From Candidatus Hydrogenedentota bacterium (GTDB lineage: Bacteria > Hydrogenedentota > Hydrogenedentia > Hydrogenedentales > SLHB01): DNA of 7,051 nt. The stretch is from NCBI GenBank assembly GCA_007130675.1, contig SLSB01000077.1:1-7051 (forward strand), read 5' to 3'. Shown here in pieces: positions 6,953 through 7,051 of this stretch (position 1 is its first letter; each line of letters opens with the position of its first letter). Below the pieces are notes generated by a model that saw only the letters and a list, made by a program, of their open reading frames with translations, was not told where the DNA came from and ran no database searches. Made by a program: the position numbers and the translations under genes.

Positions 6953-6980
6953 GGCAGGCCCTGCCTGCAGCAGACAGGCA
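6953..6980. repeat. overlapping inverted repeats in the pilT leader
   Basis: GGCAGG (6953-6958) pairs with CCTGCC (6960-6965). The overlapping TGCCTG (6962-6967) pairs with CAGGCA (6975-6980) across a 7-nt loop. The two stems share bases 6962-6965 and so exclude each other. The first has a one-base centre and can only form a shortened stem in RNA. They lie between the candidate promoter and pilT; no function is shown. Confidence 0.45.
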
Positions 6981-6999
6981 CCCCTCCGTACACTCTGTA

Positions 7000-7029
7000 A
7001 GTATACCAGAATCCCTGATTTCTGGGCAA
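7000..7029 (-). promoter_or_regulatory. candidate extended -10 promoter for pilT
   Basis: On the - strand TTGCCC (7029-7024) serves as -35 (four of six) and TATACT (7005-7000) as -10 (five of six), with an 18-bp spacer. TG one base before the -10 gives an extended -10 element (TGGTATACT). Transcription would begin near 6993 and leave a leader of about 140 nt. The spacer holds a dyad, CCAGAA at 7025-7020 and TTCTGG at 7011-7006 as read on this strand, a possible operator. Confidence 0.5.
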
Positions 7030-7051
7030 TCCCGCCGCTCGCCCTGGTTCG

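Overview
The window is about 7 kb of GC-rich bacterial chromosome carrying five protein genes, one of them cut by the left edge. Four genes lie on the + strand: the C-terminal part of a Gfo/Idh/MocA oxidoreductase, a SurA/PpiC-type exported peptidyl-prolyl isomerase, a complete second Gfo/Idh/MocA-type oxidoreductase, and a large membrane-anchored protein with an M1-aminopeptidase-like part followed by a WD40/TolB-like propeller. The fifth is a convergent - strand gene for a PilT-family retraction ATPase. No tRNA, rRNA, CRISPR array, transposase or phage gene was recognised.

The likely source is a Gram-negative, pilus-bearing environmental bacterium. Multiple Gfo/Idh/MocA paralogues, a periplasmic parvulin and an M1-like/propeller chimera are reminiscent of Hydrogenedentota, Planctomycetota or Lentisphaerota-type genomes. 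That placement is inference from gene content and style; no marker gene is present.

Layout: 1-498 oxidoreductase (5' end missing); 499-602 leader with a candidate promoter, two small hairpins and a strong Shine-Dalgarno; 603-1754 PpiC-type foldase; 1755-1839 spacer; 1840-3108 second oxidoreductase, which contains a perfect 11-bp inverted repeat at 2024-2050; a 19-bp gap holding a five-codon mini-ORF; 3128-5716 M1-like/propeller protein with a GTG start; a 37-bp convergent gap; 5754-6851 pilT (-); 6852-7051 pilT leader and promoter region. The longest stretch without a gene is this last one, 200 bp.

The four + strand genes are close enough to be co-transcribed, at least 1840-5716. No shared pathway can be read from them. 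The foldase and the membrane-anchored M1-like protein act outside the cytoplasm, while the oxidoreductases show no export signal. The most notable observation is that the M1-like protein keeps the architecture and the WWG and W-L-x-E-G landmarks of M1 peptidases, but the zinc motif HExxH reads GALAR. It is therefore probably a non-catalytic relative, perhaps a binding or scaffold protein. I found no convincing new multi-gene system; the other findings are local (leader structures, a start-site arrangement, an intragenic palindrome and a codon-pair bias).
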